Source of the DNA: Gnetum montanum
Taxonomy: Eukaryota > Streptophyta > Gnetopsida > Gnetales > Gnetaceae
Direction of reading: 5' to 3'
DNA length: 64,000 nucleotides
Assembly: GCA_015680685.1 (NCBI GenBank)
Contig: MNCI01004314.1
Location: forward strand, 64,001 to 128,000
The notes below the pieces were generated by a model. The model did no database searches and was not told the origin of the DNA. It worked only from the letters and a program-made list of their open reading frames with translations. Below are positions 45,421 through 56,439 of the stretch, piece after piece. Positions within the stretch are counted from its first letter, which is position 1, and the number at the start of each line of letters is the position of its first letter. The position numbers were made by a program, and so were the translations under genes.

Positions 45421-46220
45421 CAGGTCCAAATGGCAAAGGAAATGGAGGAAGTTTCCTCTGCATGTCCTCAATGGTAAGGGGCGGATCCAAGGTCCAGTCA
45501 TCATGTAGCCACCTGAGATTCTGGCAATTCTCGAAAGCATCAGCATAGCAGGTGGGGTACTCATGAATGTTGAAGCCGATCTGCCCCATCACACCAGCGC
45601 GTACATTGCTAGTTGAGGTAAACGCCTTTATTGCCGTTTCGGTCCATGACAAAGTATCACCATCTCCTACTAACCTATTCTCATGAATAAAAAACCTGTA
45701 CCATACCACATAGATTCATCTTACATTTTACAAAACTCAGACAATAGACATGTAATGAAAATATAGCTGACAAAATTGCTTACCCACCTGAGTAGTACAC
45801 TGTGCCTGGTGGGTTCTGGAAGTAGGTCGAAACATGGCGAGCCACGAACAAAGTGTTATATGCGTGGTAGCAACTAAACTAGGCCATTTCCCAGATCCAA
45901 CTTAATCACCTCAAACCTCGGGCGCTAAGTTCTCGGTCCTCAAGACGTCTAGTATCGATGGCTCCGTCTGTCAAGAAAGCCAGGATCCCCTACGCGGAAC
46001 CCACTAACAGGTGCTCCAAAATGGCACCAGCAATATCGCCTGACAAACTAGACCATATAATAATGCTGTAGTTACGTAGTAAGAACTGCAGAAACTCCAA
46101 CGCACCCTTTCGAAACCATATGGCCCTCCCATGCAATTGAGTTTGCAGGGGCGGGACATTAGGCATGATCAGGTTTATGCAGCACAAAACCCCAATGATG
46201 TCTAACACGATTAAGACAGG
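45421..46220 (-). pseudogene. FCP1/NIF-type HAD phosphatase-like domain in antisense gene
   Basis: Exons 2 and 3 of the antisense gene, read in one frame. Motif I region is PVLIVLDIIGVLC, matching the LVLDLDG/LDLNG start of FCP1-type HAD domains with the second Asp position changed. GALEFLQFLLRNYSIIIWSS fits the RPG..EFL...Y.I.IWSS motif II block. Further on come a LSWIWEMA segment and YNTLFVARHVSTYFQNPPGT, which fits NTLLIDDSPYK...NPPGT but with the acidic pair missing. Known FCP1-type proteins remove phosphate from proteins such as the RNA polymerase II tail. With motif I and the late acidic pair altered, this copy would not be active even without its three stops. Confidence 0.6.
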
Positions 46221-46771
46221 CTTTAGCATAATACTGTACAGAAAACGCAATACACAGATCAACATCTAGATTCACATTTGCACGTTTAAATATAGAAAAC
46301 CTACAAATTACACTTAGTTATCCATGCCAAAATCGCCAAAACCCTTGCAACAGCGCAAGGTTTGTCCCTGACAACGGCGAAAGACGCAACCCCTTTAAAC
46401 CCTCGTCTTAGCACGAGGTCCATAACCTAAAACCCTTGTTTACGCGAGTGACGCTACAACAATAAACACTGCTAGAATAACACAAATACACAAGCGATGG
46501 CCTACTGGTTCAAGGGCATAGGGTCCCTCATTTCGACCACTACCTGCGAAGCGCGCTGCAGATTCTCTTGCACCTCGTCGATCTTGGCTAATCTTGTGTT
46601 CTTCCTTTTTGCTTTAGGCGCCATTGTCACAGCTTCAAAACCTTCACAGTTCCGCACGTTCACGTCTTTGAAACTACGTGTTCCAATCTTCCACTCCTCT
46701 TTCTCTCGCTTTGTAACAGTTAGGAATTTGAATTCGCAATAGCCAGTAGCCCGTTCTTGCTGAAAACTACT

Positions 46772-46785
46772 TACTTATATGCGAA
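46772..46785 (-). promoter_or_regulatory. Possible TATA box of the antisense gene
   Basis: Minus strand CATATAAGTAAG, about 150 bp upstream of the proposed ATG at 46624. Position suits a plant promoter, but there is no second copy to test conservation. Confidence 0.3.
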
Positions 46786-47002
46786 AATCATCGACTCAAT
46801 GTCCTAAAACGGAACCCAAAAATCAAGGTATTAATGCGGCAGATATCGCATGCACCACTGTCCAAAATGACGTTAAACTACCACATCTTATCGTCTCGTA
46901 ATTGAGTAGCATTAATTATAGCTTGTTTACAATATTCAAAATTCAGTTAGCTTTCCACGTACGACAACACCACGTCATGCTTTCTCCTAATCATTTACGC
47001 AT
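46786..47002 (+). other. Spacer end before pol, copy C
   Basis: Contains one or two relics of the TTAAACT repeat (near 46873) and leads into pol. TTTTACAG at 47012-47019 could act as a splice acceptor for pol. Confidence 0.4.
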
Positions 47003-47550
47003 TTGGCGATTTTACAGGATGGTCGGCAAATGGACACAACATTTTCAGCACCTCTAATTTTAACAGGCCCATACAGGAAAATAATTAGGCAATTCGATCC
47101 TACGCTAGTAGAAACTCACCCTCCCTTCAATGACGTGACCATAGCCACATCGGAAACATCCCCAGAATGGCCAGAACAGTTGACGCGCACGCTAGACTTG
47201 GAGGCTGGGGATATAACCGAAGACCCCCTCAATGAGGTTTCTGTCGTTACGCATAAGGGTGAAGCCAAAACGCTTAAAGTTATTTCTTTACTATACCAGG
47301 AAACGCAAAATTCTATAAAACAGGTCCTTGAGGACAACATCACGGTATTTGTGTGGTCATACGAGGATATGTCGGGGCTAGATCCCAGGTTAATTCAACA
47401 TAACATAATCTTAGACCCGCAGATCAAAGCAATTAGGCAAAAGGTACAAAAATTCAAGCCAAACATCGCGCTAGTCATGTGTGATGAGATCACCAAACTG
47501 TATCAGGCTGGTTTCATCTGCGCAGTCGATTACTCAGATTGGGTATCTAA

Positions 47551-48060
47551 CATTGTAGTTGTCCCAAAGAAGACCGGAAGCATACACATTTGCATAGACT
47601 TTCGAGACTTAAACAAGGCCACAATCAAGGATAACTTTCCATTACTAAGTATCGACCAACTAGTCAATATGACAGCTGGGCATGCACTTCTATCCTTCAT
47701 GGATGGCTTTTTGGGCTATAACCAGATTCGCATCAACCCAGAACATCAATTGACCACAATGTTCATGACACCCTGGGGTACCTTTTGCTACACCATGATG
47801 CCTTTCGGCCTAAAAAACGCCGGAGCAACGTATCAACGAGCCATGACATACATCTTTAGCGATTACCTCTTAGGGAGACTGAATGATTATGTTGATGATA
47901 TAGCGGTTAAGTCTTTAAAGTCAGAAGATCATTCGGAAGACCTAGAGTTAGTTCTCAAAAGATGTTCCAAATACGAGCTCCAGCTTAACCCAAAGAAGTG
48001 CATATTTGGAGTCAAAACCGGACGCATGCTGGGATTTGTGGTGTCAAAAACCGGCATATG
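47551..48060 (+). pseudogene. Reverse transcriptase domain, copy C
   Basis: Contains VVVPKKTGSIHICIDFRDLN, FMDGFLGYNQIRI, PWGTFCYTMMPFGLKNAGAT and the catalytic YVDD at 47888-47899. Uninterrupted until the TGA at 48059-48061, which reads CGA in copy A. Confidence 0.93.
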
Positions 48061-48220
48061 AGTTGACCTTGATAAGGTCAAAGCCATTGTCGAGTTAACG
48101 CCTCCTACAGACCTCAAACAATTACGTAGGTTACAAGGACGATTACAGTTTATCCACTGGTTCATCTTGAGATTAACCGACAAGCTACATCCTATGCAGC
48201 ATTTGCTTAAAAAGGGGGTT

Positions 48221-48690
48221 AATTTCAAATGGACAGACGATTGTTAGCATGCGTTTGACAGCCTAAAATAGGACCTTCAATGCTTACCAATGGTTTTCCC
48301 ACCAGAAAGGGACCTACCATTTTACATTTACCTCGCAACTTCGGACGTAGCTTTAGCAGCATTACTTTCTCAAAAGAGGGATGTTGGGTCGGAAGTGCCC
48401 ATCTACTACTTGAGTCATGCTCTATGTGCATACGAAACGAGGTACAATGAAGTAGAGCGTAATTGCTTAGCATTAGTATTTATGCTCAAAAAGTGTAGAC
48501 ATTACCTTTTCCGTAGCCAAGTTAACATCATCTATAAAAACAACATCCTTAGGGCCATTACGCAAAACCTATACGAAAGTAGCAAAATAGCTCGCTGGAA
48601 GGCTATCACAGCAGAATTCGATCTGCATTATATTGGCCAATCTTCTATGAAAGGCCAGGCGATAGTTGACCAGTTAGTAATGTCACCTAT
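48221..48690 (+). pseudogene. First RNase H domain, copy C
   Basis: Ordinary retrotransposon RNase H following RT. YLATSDVALAALL, YLSHAL and VERNCLALVF carry the usual acidic positions. Two TAG stops at its start (48245 and about 48270). Confidence 0.85.
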
Positions 48691-48769
48691 TGACAGTCAG
48701 ACAACTATAGAGCTTGAATTCCCAGACAAATATGTACATAGTTTAAGCCCTGTCTTGATAGGCCTCGAA

Positions 48770-49155
48770 ACGATGTTGTATTTCGACGGAGCTTCAACCG
48801 CCAGAGGTGGCAGTGCAGCCACCGTTATTACGCTATCACTTGAGGATGTGCGTCTTCATGCTTATCGCTTGACCTTCCCCTATACGAACAATGTGGCAGA
48901 GTACGAGGGGCTCCTCAGGGGATTACTAGCTGTAAGTGAACTAGATGTTCGACACTTGGCAGTTAGGGGTGATTCGATGCTCGTCATCAATCAGATCACA
49001 GGAGTCTATGCCTGCAAGGCTACACATTTGTAGCCCTACTATGATATGGCTAAAGATCTTCTGAAGCGATTCGCGACCATCGATGCCCAACACGTGCCAT
49101 GGAATGATAACACACTGGCCGATGCACTGGCTACTCTGGCCTTAAACGTGCCCTC
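48770..49155 (+). pseudogene. Second, archaeal-type RNase H domain, copy C
   Basis: Extra RNase H typical of Tat elements. All four acidic residues are visible: FDGAST, AEYEGLLRGL, RGDSML and ADALATLAL. One TAG at 49031 replaces a Gln codon seen in A and B. Confidence 0.88.
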
Positions 49156-49429
49156 ACATCTACTCGATACTTGTCCTACTTTAATAACAGATTGTACAGG
49201 TCCTATCATTCAGGCGGCACACATATCTTCTCTTCTCAAAGAAAGCACACCAGAATGGTATGACAACATTAAAACTTACCTCCTACAAGGCGAGCTACCG
49301 CACGAATTGACATGCACGCAAAAAGATGCAATCCGCAAGCGAGCTAGGCAGTACATGATCATAGGAGACAGTACTCTCTACAGACACTATTTTGATGGTG
49401 TGCTGGTTACCTACATTAATAAAGACCAA

Positions 49430-50497
49430 GCACAACATATAGTTGGCGAGGTTCACAAGGGATTATGCCGAGGACACGTAGCACCCTGGGCTATGGCTTC
49501 AAAAATTCACCACTTAGGGTAATACTAGCCACGCATGGAAAAAGATTGCCTGACAAAGGTTAAAACTTGTGACATGTGTCAGCGTCATGCAAACCTTATA
49601 CACGTGTCACCTACAGAGTTACATACAACTCAGATAACATGGCCCTTTCAATGATGGGGACTAGACATTATAGGTCCCATCACGCCAAAATCTTCCGCAG
49701 GTCATAGTTTCATAATTACCGCAACTGAGTACTTTACAAAGTGGGTAGAAGCTATTCCTCTAAGGAAGATCACATCTCAATAGATTTTCCATTTCATCTT
49801 AGACAACATTGTAACCAAATTTGGTCTCTCGATGATTATCGTGACCGACAATGGACCACAGTTTAGTAGTACAGAAACCAAATCCTTCTGTGATAGCCTT
49901 GGCATTAAAAAATATTTTTCCTCACCCTACTACCCGCAAGTGAATGGTCAAGCTGAAGCAACAAACAAAGTCATCATCAATTTGCTCAAGAAGATGCTCG
50001 ACAGCAACAAGAGACAGTGGCATGAAAAAAATCCTCTATTGCTATGGGCGTATCGTACTACATGTAGGACGGCTACAGACAGTACACCCTATAGCCTAGT
50101 CTATGGATCTAAAGTAGTGCTGCCTCTCGAGTTGCAAATTCCTTCTCTGCGAATGGTCCTCTCCATGATTATAAATGAGGCTCAACACACCGATTCCAAG
50201 ATTATGGATTTGGATTCAATAGAAGATAAGTGAATACAGATGCTTGATACAATCGAAAAGTATCAAGATAAGTAGAGGCAAAAACATCATTACAATCTTC
50301 AGCAGCGTCCAATCAAGAAAGGAGATTTAGTTCTCAAAGCTATTCATGAACCAGTAGCAAAATTCTCTGCAAACTGGGAGGGCCCTTTCTTGGTGATTGA
50401 TGCGTATAGCAGTGGAGCATTCAAGTTAGCGGATGTCGACGACAACGAGTTACCAAACCCTGTCAATCATATATATCTGAAGTGGTACTACATATAG
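49430..50497 (+). pseudogene. Integrase, copy C
   Basis: HHCC zinc finger (about 49450-49590, with CDMCQRH), then the core with all three acidic residues: Asp in GLDIIGP (49664-49666), Asp in TDNGPQF (49847-49849) and Glu in GQAEATNK (49955-49957). The C-terminal part has FSANWEGPFLV. Broken by about six stops. Confidence 0.9.
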
Positions 50498-50523
50498 TTG
50501 CCTCTCCAGTGTAAATATCAGGT

Positions 50524-51030
50524 ATGGCCACCATCGTCCGCTACGACACTAAACTAGCAACAAACGTCCACTATGACGTAAAACTGGCACTCCCCTCACG
50601 CGTCCACCACGACGCTAAACTGGTGCTGACCATCCGCCACAACGCAAAATTGGCAAGTTGTGACCGTCCGCTATGACGTAAAATTGGCAATGTTGTACAG
50701 GTTCGCAAAGACGAAAAACTGACATCTTTTGCACGTGTCCGCCATGATGCTAAATTGGCATCGGCTGTCCATCATGACATAAAACTGACAAAGGTGAGTA
50801 ACCATCTGCTGAGACATAAAACTAGCACAGACTTGTCCCTGGGTCATGACATAAAACTGACATCCACAGCACGGTCTGCTGAGATCATAAATCAGCCCCG
50901 CCACCGTTCGCTACAACGTAAAACTAGCGTTTTTCAGTCTGCCCAGACTTTAAACTAGGACCATGGTCTGCTGAGACTTAAAATCAGCAATGACAGTCTC
51001 CCAGGACTTGAAACTGGGGCTCACAAACTG
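50524..51030 (+). repeat. 3'UTR minisatellite of copy C
   Basis: Around 15-18 units of GTCCGCTACGACACTAAACT then AGCA with variable spacers, starting 27 bp after pol. Longest of the three 3'UTR arrays. Confidence 0.9.
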
Positions 51031-52115
51031 CTCTCATGCAACTCAAACAAGTGTGATTATCTCTATGCAACTGCAACATACATGGGATGGGACGCTAGGA
51101 CAGTCCCAGCATCACTACCCCACCGGCATCCTACTGATTCCTCGGATGTGCCGAGAGGCACACTACTGACCCCTTGGAGATGTCGTCGCTGCGCCCACTA
51201 TAGCGATGGTACATCTAAGGGTTTAGTTTCACCGATCAGAGCCCCGACGGGATTCTTGTCAACAACAACCTCGAGGACCTCCGCTGATCATCGTTATCAG
51301 ACTCTGGCTTCGCAAATTCACCTAGTTGTTTCTTTGCATAACCAGTTAGGTGTGCTGAGTTTGATGTCCTTTGGCGGTGATATGCTGGGCCAAGCGTTAA
51401 GATTGGAGACTCTGGCCTCCCGCTACAACTCCTCCTCTACGGCCCGTTCGCTCTTTCTCGCCTCAAACGGTGCTCGTTTCGACAACCTCATCGGTCGTTC
51501 ACACAAGCAATGGCATCCTCTGTTTTCTTCTGTGGTTGTAGGTTACTTGCTTTGAGGACTTCGTTCAAAGGTGTGTTCATCTGAGTGGTAATGTACAAAC
51601 AACGTTTTGGAATTGCTGCTCAAGATAGCCTATCCACTTAGAAGTGCATCCCTCTTCCCCTTATGACCCTACCCTTGGCTCTTAATCCGCTTCATCCCTA
51701 CCATCTACTTCCTGTATGCAAAAGCTACATACGCAAGCACCCGTTTTCCGCACTCGCATTGCCATCAAGTCCACAAACTGGCATAACACAATTAAATGTC
51801 ATAGCAGAGATATTGCAGAAGCGACGCGCTGTGCTCCTTTTGCAAGCATTCCTGCTATAGTCTGTAATAGAGAAATCTCAGACTTATGCGCTATGCTCAT
51901 CTGAAAGAATTCCTGTTAATATAAGTATGCATATGTTTCTGTGTGTTCAATGAGCATATTCCATACATCCACCATCCTAACTCATTTGAGTCTTCCCCGA
52001 ACCTGTTTCCTACCAAATCATCTTATCTCCCATACCCTCCATCCTTGCTCTTCTATGTTGACAGGGCAACACTTGAGTGGCCATTGATGGACACTGTTGG
52101 TACTTTTACCAATCC
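51031..52115 (+). other. 3'UTR of copy C, no gene assigned
   Basis: An open frame at 51082-51555 (157 codons) has no domain I recognise and no counterpart in A or B. It may be chance. Confidence 0.5.
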
Positions 52116-52190
52116 GGTGTTTCGTATTCTTTGTCGACGTCTTTCGGGCAAGCCCTCTAACCATCAACAAAGAGGGGCCATTGAAACACC
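52116..52190 (+). promoter_or_regulatory. Polypurine tract inside an inverted repeat, copy C
   Basis: GGTGTTTC at 52116-52123 pairs perfectly with GAAACACC at 52183-52190, the LTR start. TTCTTTGTCGACG pairs with CATCAACAAAGAG with few mismatches. The PPT AACAAAGAGGGGCCAT runs to 52181. Confidence 0.75.
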
Positions 52191-53737
52191 ATGAAAATTG
52201 TGAGTTGGCCTCAAGCAAAGATTCGCGATTAGGCAAGAATACATGACCAAATTCTAGAAGGGAGAACAAGGCAGAGTAAGGCAAAGAGATGCGTAGCATC
52301 AATTCTTCGATTTCCTTTGTAGATTTCCAACATCACTATGTTTTATCTTTGTATGCTATATCATGCGACTTAGCGTAATGATGCTTAGCATGATTCTGTT
52401 CAACATAGTCTAGTATCAGAAGATGACTTACTTTGGAATCTAGAGAGGCTTAAGCAACGTAATATGCGACTTCTCGTATATTTTGCTAAGTCTTTTGTCC
52501 AAGGCCAAGTTTATGCTCTGTTACACACGGCAGTGTAATGAGCTTCGAAAAAGTCAAAGAAAGTCCAGAAGAAGCGCAACAGATCAACTCTTTTTCCTTT
52601 TCTTGCAGATAGATCACCTTACACTCGTTACGCAACGCAACATATCTCAGCATAATGCATCGCCAAGCTAATCATCGTTTACGCTTCACTACACTCGGCG
52701 GCGTAAACGAGCGTAAAATAGCTTGAATACATTGTTTTCATGCTTTGTTACGCTCTTGCACGCGACACGACACTAATGAGTGTAATGTAGCCTAAAGTCA
52801 GCTGAGACATGCCCGACGCACATCTGTTATTCACACGCACAGTACACAAATGAGCGTATTGTGCGTAATCATAAAGTTCAACACAAAGCTGGTTAGGTCA
52901 ACGGCATTTCAAAAGGTCTGAGACACGTGTCATCACAACCATGCCTTCTCCACACGTTGTCAAACCTATAAATACTCCAGTTGGTAAAAAGATATGAAGA
53001 AGAGGAGAGAGGGACACACAGAGATAGACAGAAGCAGAGAGAGCAGCACTTTGGCAACTTTTGATAACATCACCTTCTAACAGAGACAGAGCATATTTTT
53101 CTTGAGCATTGGCAGCAGGAGCGATCGGTCCTTTGGTGAAGACACAACTTTCTCCATTGGTGATTTTCAGCAGCTTCGAGCAAAGACTACCTAAGGCAAA
53201 AGGAGCAGATCAGAGATCAAGAGATCATCTGGTGTGGTTTGTGAGTTTCTATTGGTTAGAAGCAGTTGATTAATAGACATTAGAATTTGACCTTCCTTGC
53301 ATCCCATCTCTAGCCTACAAGGTAGATCGGACTCCATTCTGTATCTCTGCTTGGACAGTTTTCTTGTTATTTTGTGTTTGCTTTACATCAGGTAATCGAG
53401 GTCTCCCCATTGTAACGTGGTATACAAAAACGTAGATCTTGAAAACACTTGTTTCTCTCGTATTTGCTTCTTCTTACCGTGTTAGCGTTATCATCATTGT
53501 AATTCATCTACATTGTTTTTCCCTCATTTTGCGACTCGTCAAATCAAATCATTCCACGCAACATTCGTGATTTCCATCGGTTTACTGATTTAGTAAGTCC
53601 CTGTCTAATCGACAAGACCGTTCAGGGTGTCATGGATTCGTTTTTCCAGCATAGCCCTCGCACAGATCCGTGGTTAAAATTGTGTACATGGAATTTTGTT
53701 TGGTATTTTCCAGCTGCCGACATTTTCTGTCGTTACA
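52182..53737 (+). mobile_element. 3' LTR of copy C
   Basis: TGAAACACCA...CGTTACA, 1556 bp, collinear with the 5' LTR. Differences are mainly C/T and G/A. TATAAATA at 52967-52974. Confidence 0.92.
52967..52974 (+). promoter_or_regulatory. Probable LTR TATA box (3' LTR)
   Basis: TATAAATA, same context as 37021-37028. Confidence 0.6.
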
Positions 53738-53742
53738 ACCCA
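53738..53742 (+). other. Target site duplication, right (ACCCA)
   Basis: Perfect match to 36231-36235. Confidence 0.9.
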
Positions 53743-54020
53743 TATCATTATTTTTGTTTTCTCTACATTCACTTGCAAGAGTAATAACAAAAATTGCCTA
53801 AAATTTGTAACATATTTTGTATATCTTTTTTAAAGATAAATTAAACCAGAGTCATGTGCATAAAGAAAGTAGATTTATATAATGGAATTGTAGCTTGATA
53901 ACATCATGATGGTTTTTATACATATACAATACTATAGCTCAGCAATAGAGACCAAAGAAAATTAGGGATGAAGGACATCCTTATTTAAAAAATAACCTGG
54001 GAAAATTTGGTAGATGTAGA
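53738..54020 (-). pseudogene. LINE-like reverse transcriptase remnant, 5' part
   Basis: Minus-strand translation shows GCPSSLIFFGLY (the QGCP...FGLY motif of non-LTR RT), YAHDSGLI where YADD is expected, and LQVNVEKTKIM just before the boundary with copy C. At least two frame changes and stops. Continues at 36235 on the other side of copy C. Very old and degenerate. Confidence 0.5.
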
Positions 54021-56439
54021 TGACTCTTAAAACTTAGAATAGTAAAAATGTATTAAAATACATTTGTGTTTTAAATTTCAAACTCATATGAAAGAATGTA
54101 CCCAAATGCAAAATGGAAAGCCTAAGTTGAAGCTTGAAAAAAAAAAAGAATTGTAATAGAGTTGCAATGTAGGCATATGATGTCTAAGGCAAAAGAGTTG
54201 CAATAAATAAGAGGAAAGCTACAAATAAAATAAAGACATTTAGAGAGAAGGCCATCAAACCAAAAGTTAAGGCATACCATATGGATAAATGCAATTTTTT
54301 TAGCAAACTGTTAAAGGCATAACACACTATTTTCTATTTACCAGTAGCTTCTACTAAAAGGATAAATCAAAATTTCTTGGATTCATGAAGATTACTCCCC
54401 AAAAATTGAAAAATTTTGACCTACGGATCAAGTTTGCTTGAAGACCTAAGTAAAGTGGAGAATAACCATCATGTCCAAGTAATTTCCACATTTAAAATCA
54501 TTTTGGTTGTTGATACCATGTTTCCTATTAAGAAGTAATAACTAGTCATTAGTAATGAGAGTAGCTGAGTTGGTTATCAGCTTGATGCTATCCTTGAAAA
54601 TTAAAACTATAACCTCATCCAATATTAAAAAGAAGAATGTTAAACTAGAACATAGTCTAGATGGAGGAATTCTGGGATTAATTGAAGGAGATGCATATTT
54701 ATTGGAAGATGGAGATCATCATGCAATATACTTTTATTTTAACATTAGGCATTGAATTAATTGATTTTGATAGCCACTCTATGAAGTTTAGTGTTGTTGA
54801 GATATTAAAGACACCACATTAAATGAAAGAATTTGACTAGTTGTATTGCCTATATTTGGAAATTTACCTACAGAATGTATTCATAGTCACCAAGTACAAG
54901 AAATAATTTTTTATCCTTGTATTTTTTATTTTATATAGAAAAATTTTCTATATGCTAATATATTTATACACATATTAGAGTTCCCTAATTTACAAAAATA
55001 TAACTAACCTTGAAATTTAGAGGTTACACTTTCTAATGGTTGAGTGTGGTTATATAAGTTATGTTCTTTAATGCTTTTTGCCTTCAATAGAAAATTAAGG
55101 ACAACATCTTCTTGAGAAGTAACTGTATGAAAAACATGATCACTGTACTATGAGCAATAGATTCTAAATTTTTAATTTTAAAATTGCTTCAAGTTGTTAC
55201 TTTTGTCTCCAAATGTTAGTAGGCCTTCGTCAAAATTTTAAAGGTTTCTTTAGATTAGAGATTTTTCTTTACAAGCTAAAAAAGATTTGCTAAACCCATT
55301 GAATTATAGTGTGTGCAAAAATGGGTCTGGAAGAGAACTTTGTGACATTCATAAAATTTACATGTTCCGATCCACTGATGCTGATCATGATGCCAATAGA
55401 CTCATAGTGAAGACAAGTGGATGGCGTTGAAAGTAATGAAGCCTCCTTACCCAAGTTTTTAAAGCATATCTACCCACGTTTTTACTAGGCTTCAAGACCA
55501 ATGTTTCTCATTTATTTATTTATATGCTCCTAATGTGACATTTGTTCATGTACTTGCAAAGATGGTGCATGGTTGGATTTTTAGGACTTTTGCAAATTTT
55601 GTAAACTTTGTGATGTTGGTTTAACGTTTTTGTCATTTTGTTATTTTTAATAAGTTTGATCACCATAGGAAACTATGTCTTGTTAGTAGATTTAAGGTTA
55701 TTTTCCTTTGGAACATAGGAGGATAAAGGAGTGTGAAAATCCTATTGGGTTTCATACTATCTTAAACATCACCAACATAACTACATGATCTTGATTTATT
55801 TGTGAACCTTGTCACAAGGATATGTAGTCTTGTTGGATAGGCTTTGCCTCCTTGGCTCTAGCCACCAAACTTCTCTTTAGAGTAGGGCTTAAGGTTAGAT
55901 GCATTAGAATAGAATGTGCTTTAACTCCTTAAGGGAATTGATATTGTGTCTATGTATTGCTTATGACATATTCAATGCACCTCTACCCAATGACTAACAG
56001 GTTTTGTGCTCCTATATTGTGCTTGTAGGTGCTTTATGATTTGAAGCATAGTCCACATTAAGTCTACCCTCCTTTGCTATTGTTTCTAAACTCTTGGGGT
56101 GGTGTCAAATGGTATTTTTAAAGGGTAGCACTATTATGCTTATTTCTAGAGTTGAGGTTCACAATTCAAGATTGGTGGTGGTTTATGGTTTGTTCCTTGA
56201 AACTCATGGGCAACCATGGTGCACAAGAAGAAGATCAAAGGGAACCACCTCTCTAGTGCCGCTCCTACTAGTTTTGACCCTGATAACAATATGGAGGAGC
56301 ATGTACATGAGAAAGCATATGATATGACCTTGGAATGTGAGAACCTAAATGATGATGATGATGAAGTACGTAGGAAGCATGAGGATTACTTTCTTGATAA
56401 GGTACAAGAGTTGGGGAGAGGAGTGTGGGAGGGGGAGAG
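54021..56439. other. AT-rich DNA without recognisable gene
   Basis: Only short frames (54555-54755, 56094-56327, 56216-56443), none with a domain I recognise. Possibly older repeats beyond recognition. Confidence 0.5.

Larger units (their letters stand above)
42500..46624 (-). pseudogene. Multi-exon antisense spacer gene of copy C (FCP1-like/HAD plus coiled coil)
   Basis: Gene on the minus strand between protease and RT. Proposed exons: 46624-46544, 46220-45784, 45695-45421, 45322-44276, 44183-43908, 43834-43709, 43631-42814, 42733-42500. Donors include GTAAGC, GTAAAA, GTAAGT, GTATGT and GTAAGT. Acceptors include GTACAG, GTTCAG, GACTAG, GTTAG and GTCTAG. Introns 3-6 are all phase 1 and the total of 3294 nt is exactly 1098 codons with the TAA at 42502-42500. 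No frameshift is needed; 13 in-frame stops, mostly TAG, break it. The predicted product of about 1,097 residues has a basic start (MAPKAKRKN), an FCP1-like domain, a 350-residue unknown domain, a charged coiled-coil-like part (exon 7) and an acidic tail (VPEEDGEGEPTEE). D and E carry the same exons and introns. Exon 2's start could instead be 46233. Function unknown. Confidence 0.75.
47003..50497 (+). pseudogene. Pol of copy C (RT-RNH-aRNH-INT)
   Basis: Best-preserved pol in the window, open for 352 codons from 47003 to 48061. Order: pre-RT segment with GLDPRLIQHNIILDP (about 47380), RT, RNase H, archaeal-type RNase H, zinc finger, integrase core and C-terminal region ending LKWYYI at 50497. 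About ten in-frame stops. Most align with CGA (48059, 49652, 50231), CAA/CAG (48245, 49031, 49782, 50273) or TGG (49528) in A or B, pointing to C-to-T or G-to-A decay. Pol lies in a separate frame from gag-pro, 5.15 kb downstream. Translation must rely on splicing or another mechanism, as proposed for Ogre elements. The ATG at 47003 is simply the first in the frame. Confidence 0.92.
36236..53737 (+). mobile_element. Copy C, complete 17.5-kb Tat-type LTR retrotransposon
   Basis: LTRs at 36236-37811 and 52182-53737, both TG...CA, flanked by the 5-bp duplication ACCCA. PBS, leader, gag-pro (38071-41849), long spacer with minisatellite and a multi-exon antisense gene (42500-46624), pol (47003-50497), 3'UTR repeats, PPT. 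By eye the first 250 bp of the two LTRs differ at about 23 positions, nearly all transitions, so the insertion is old. Stops in gag, pol and the antisense gene make it non-autonomous today. It is the only complete copy in the window and the reference for A, B, D and E. Confidence 0.92.

Noticed and set aside
51082-51555. 157-codon frame in the 3'UTR of copy C
   Set aside because: No domain recognised and no counterpart in the 3'UTRs of A or B. Kept only as a note.
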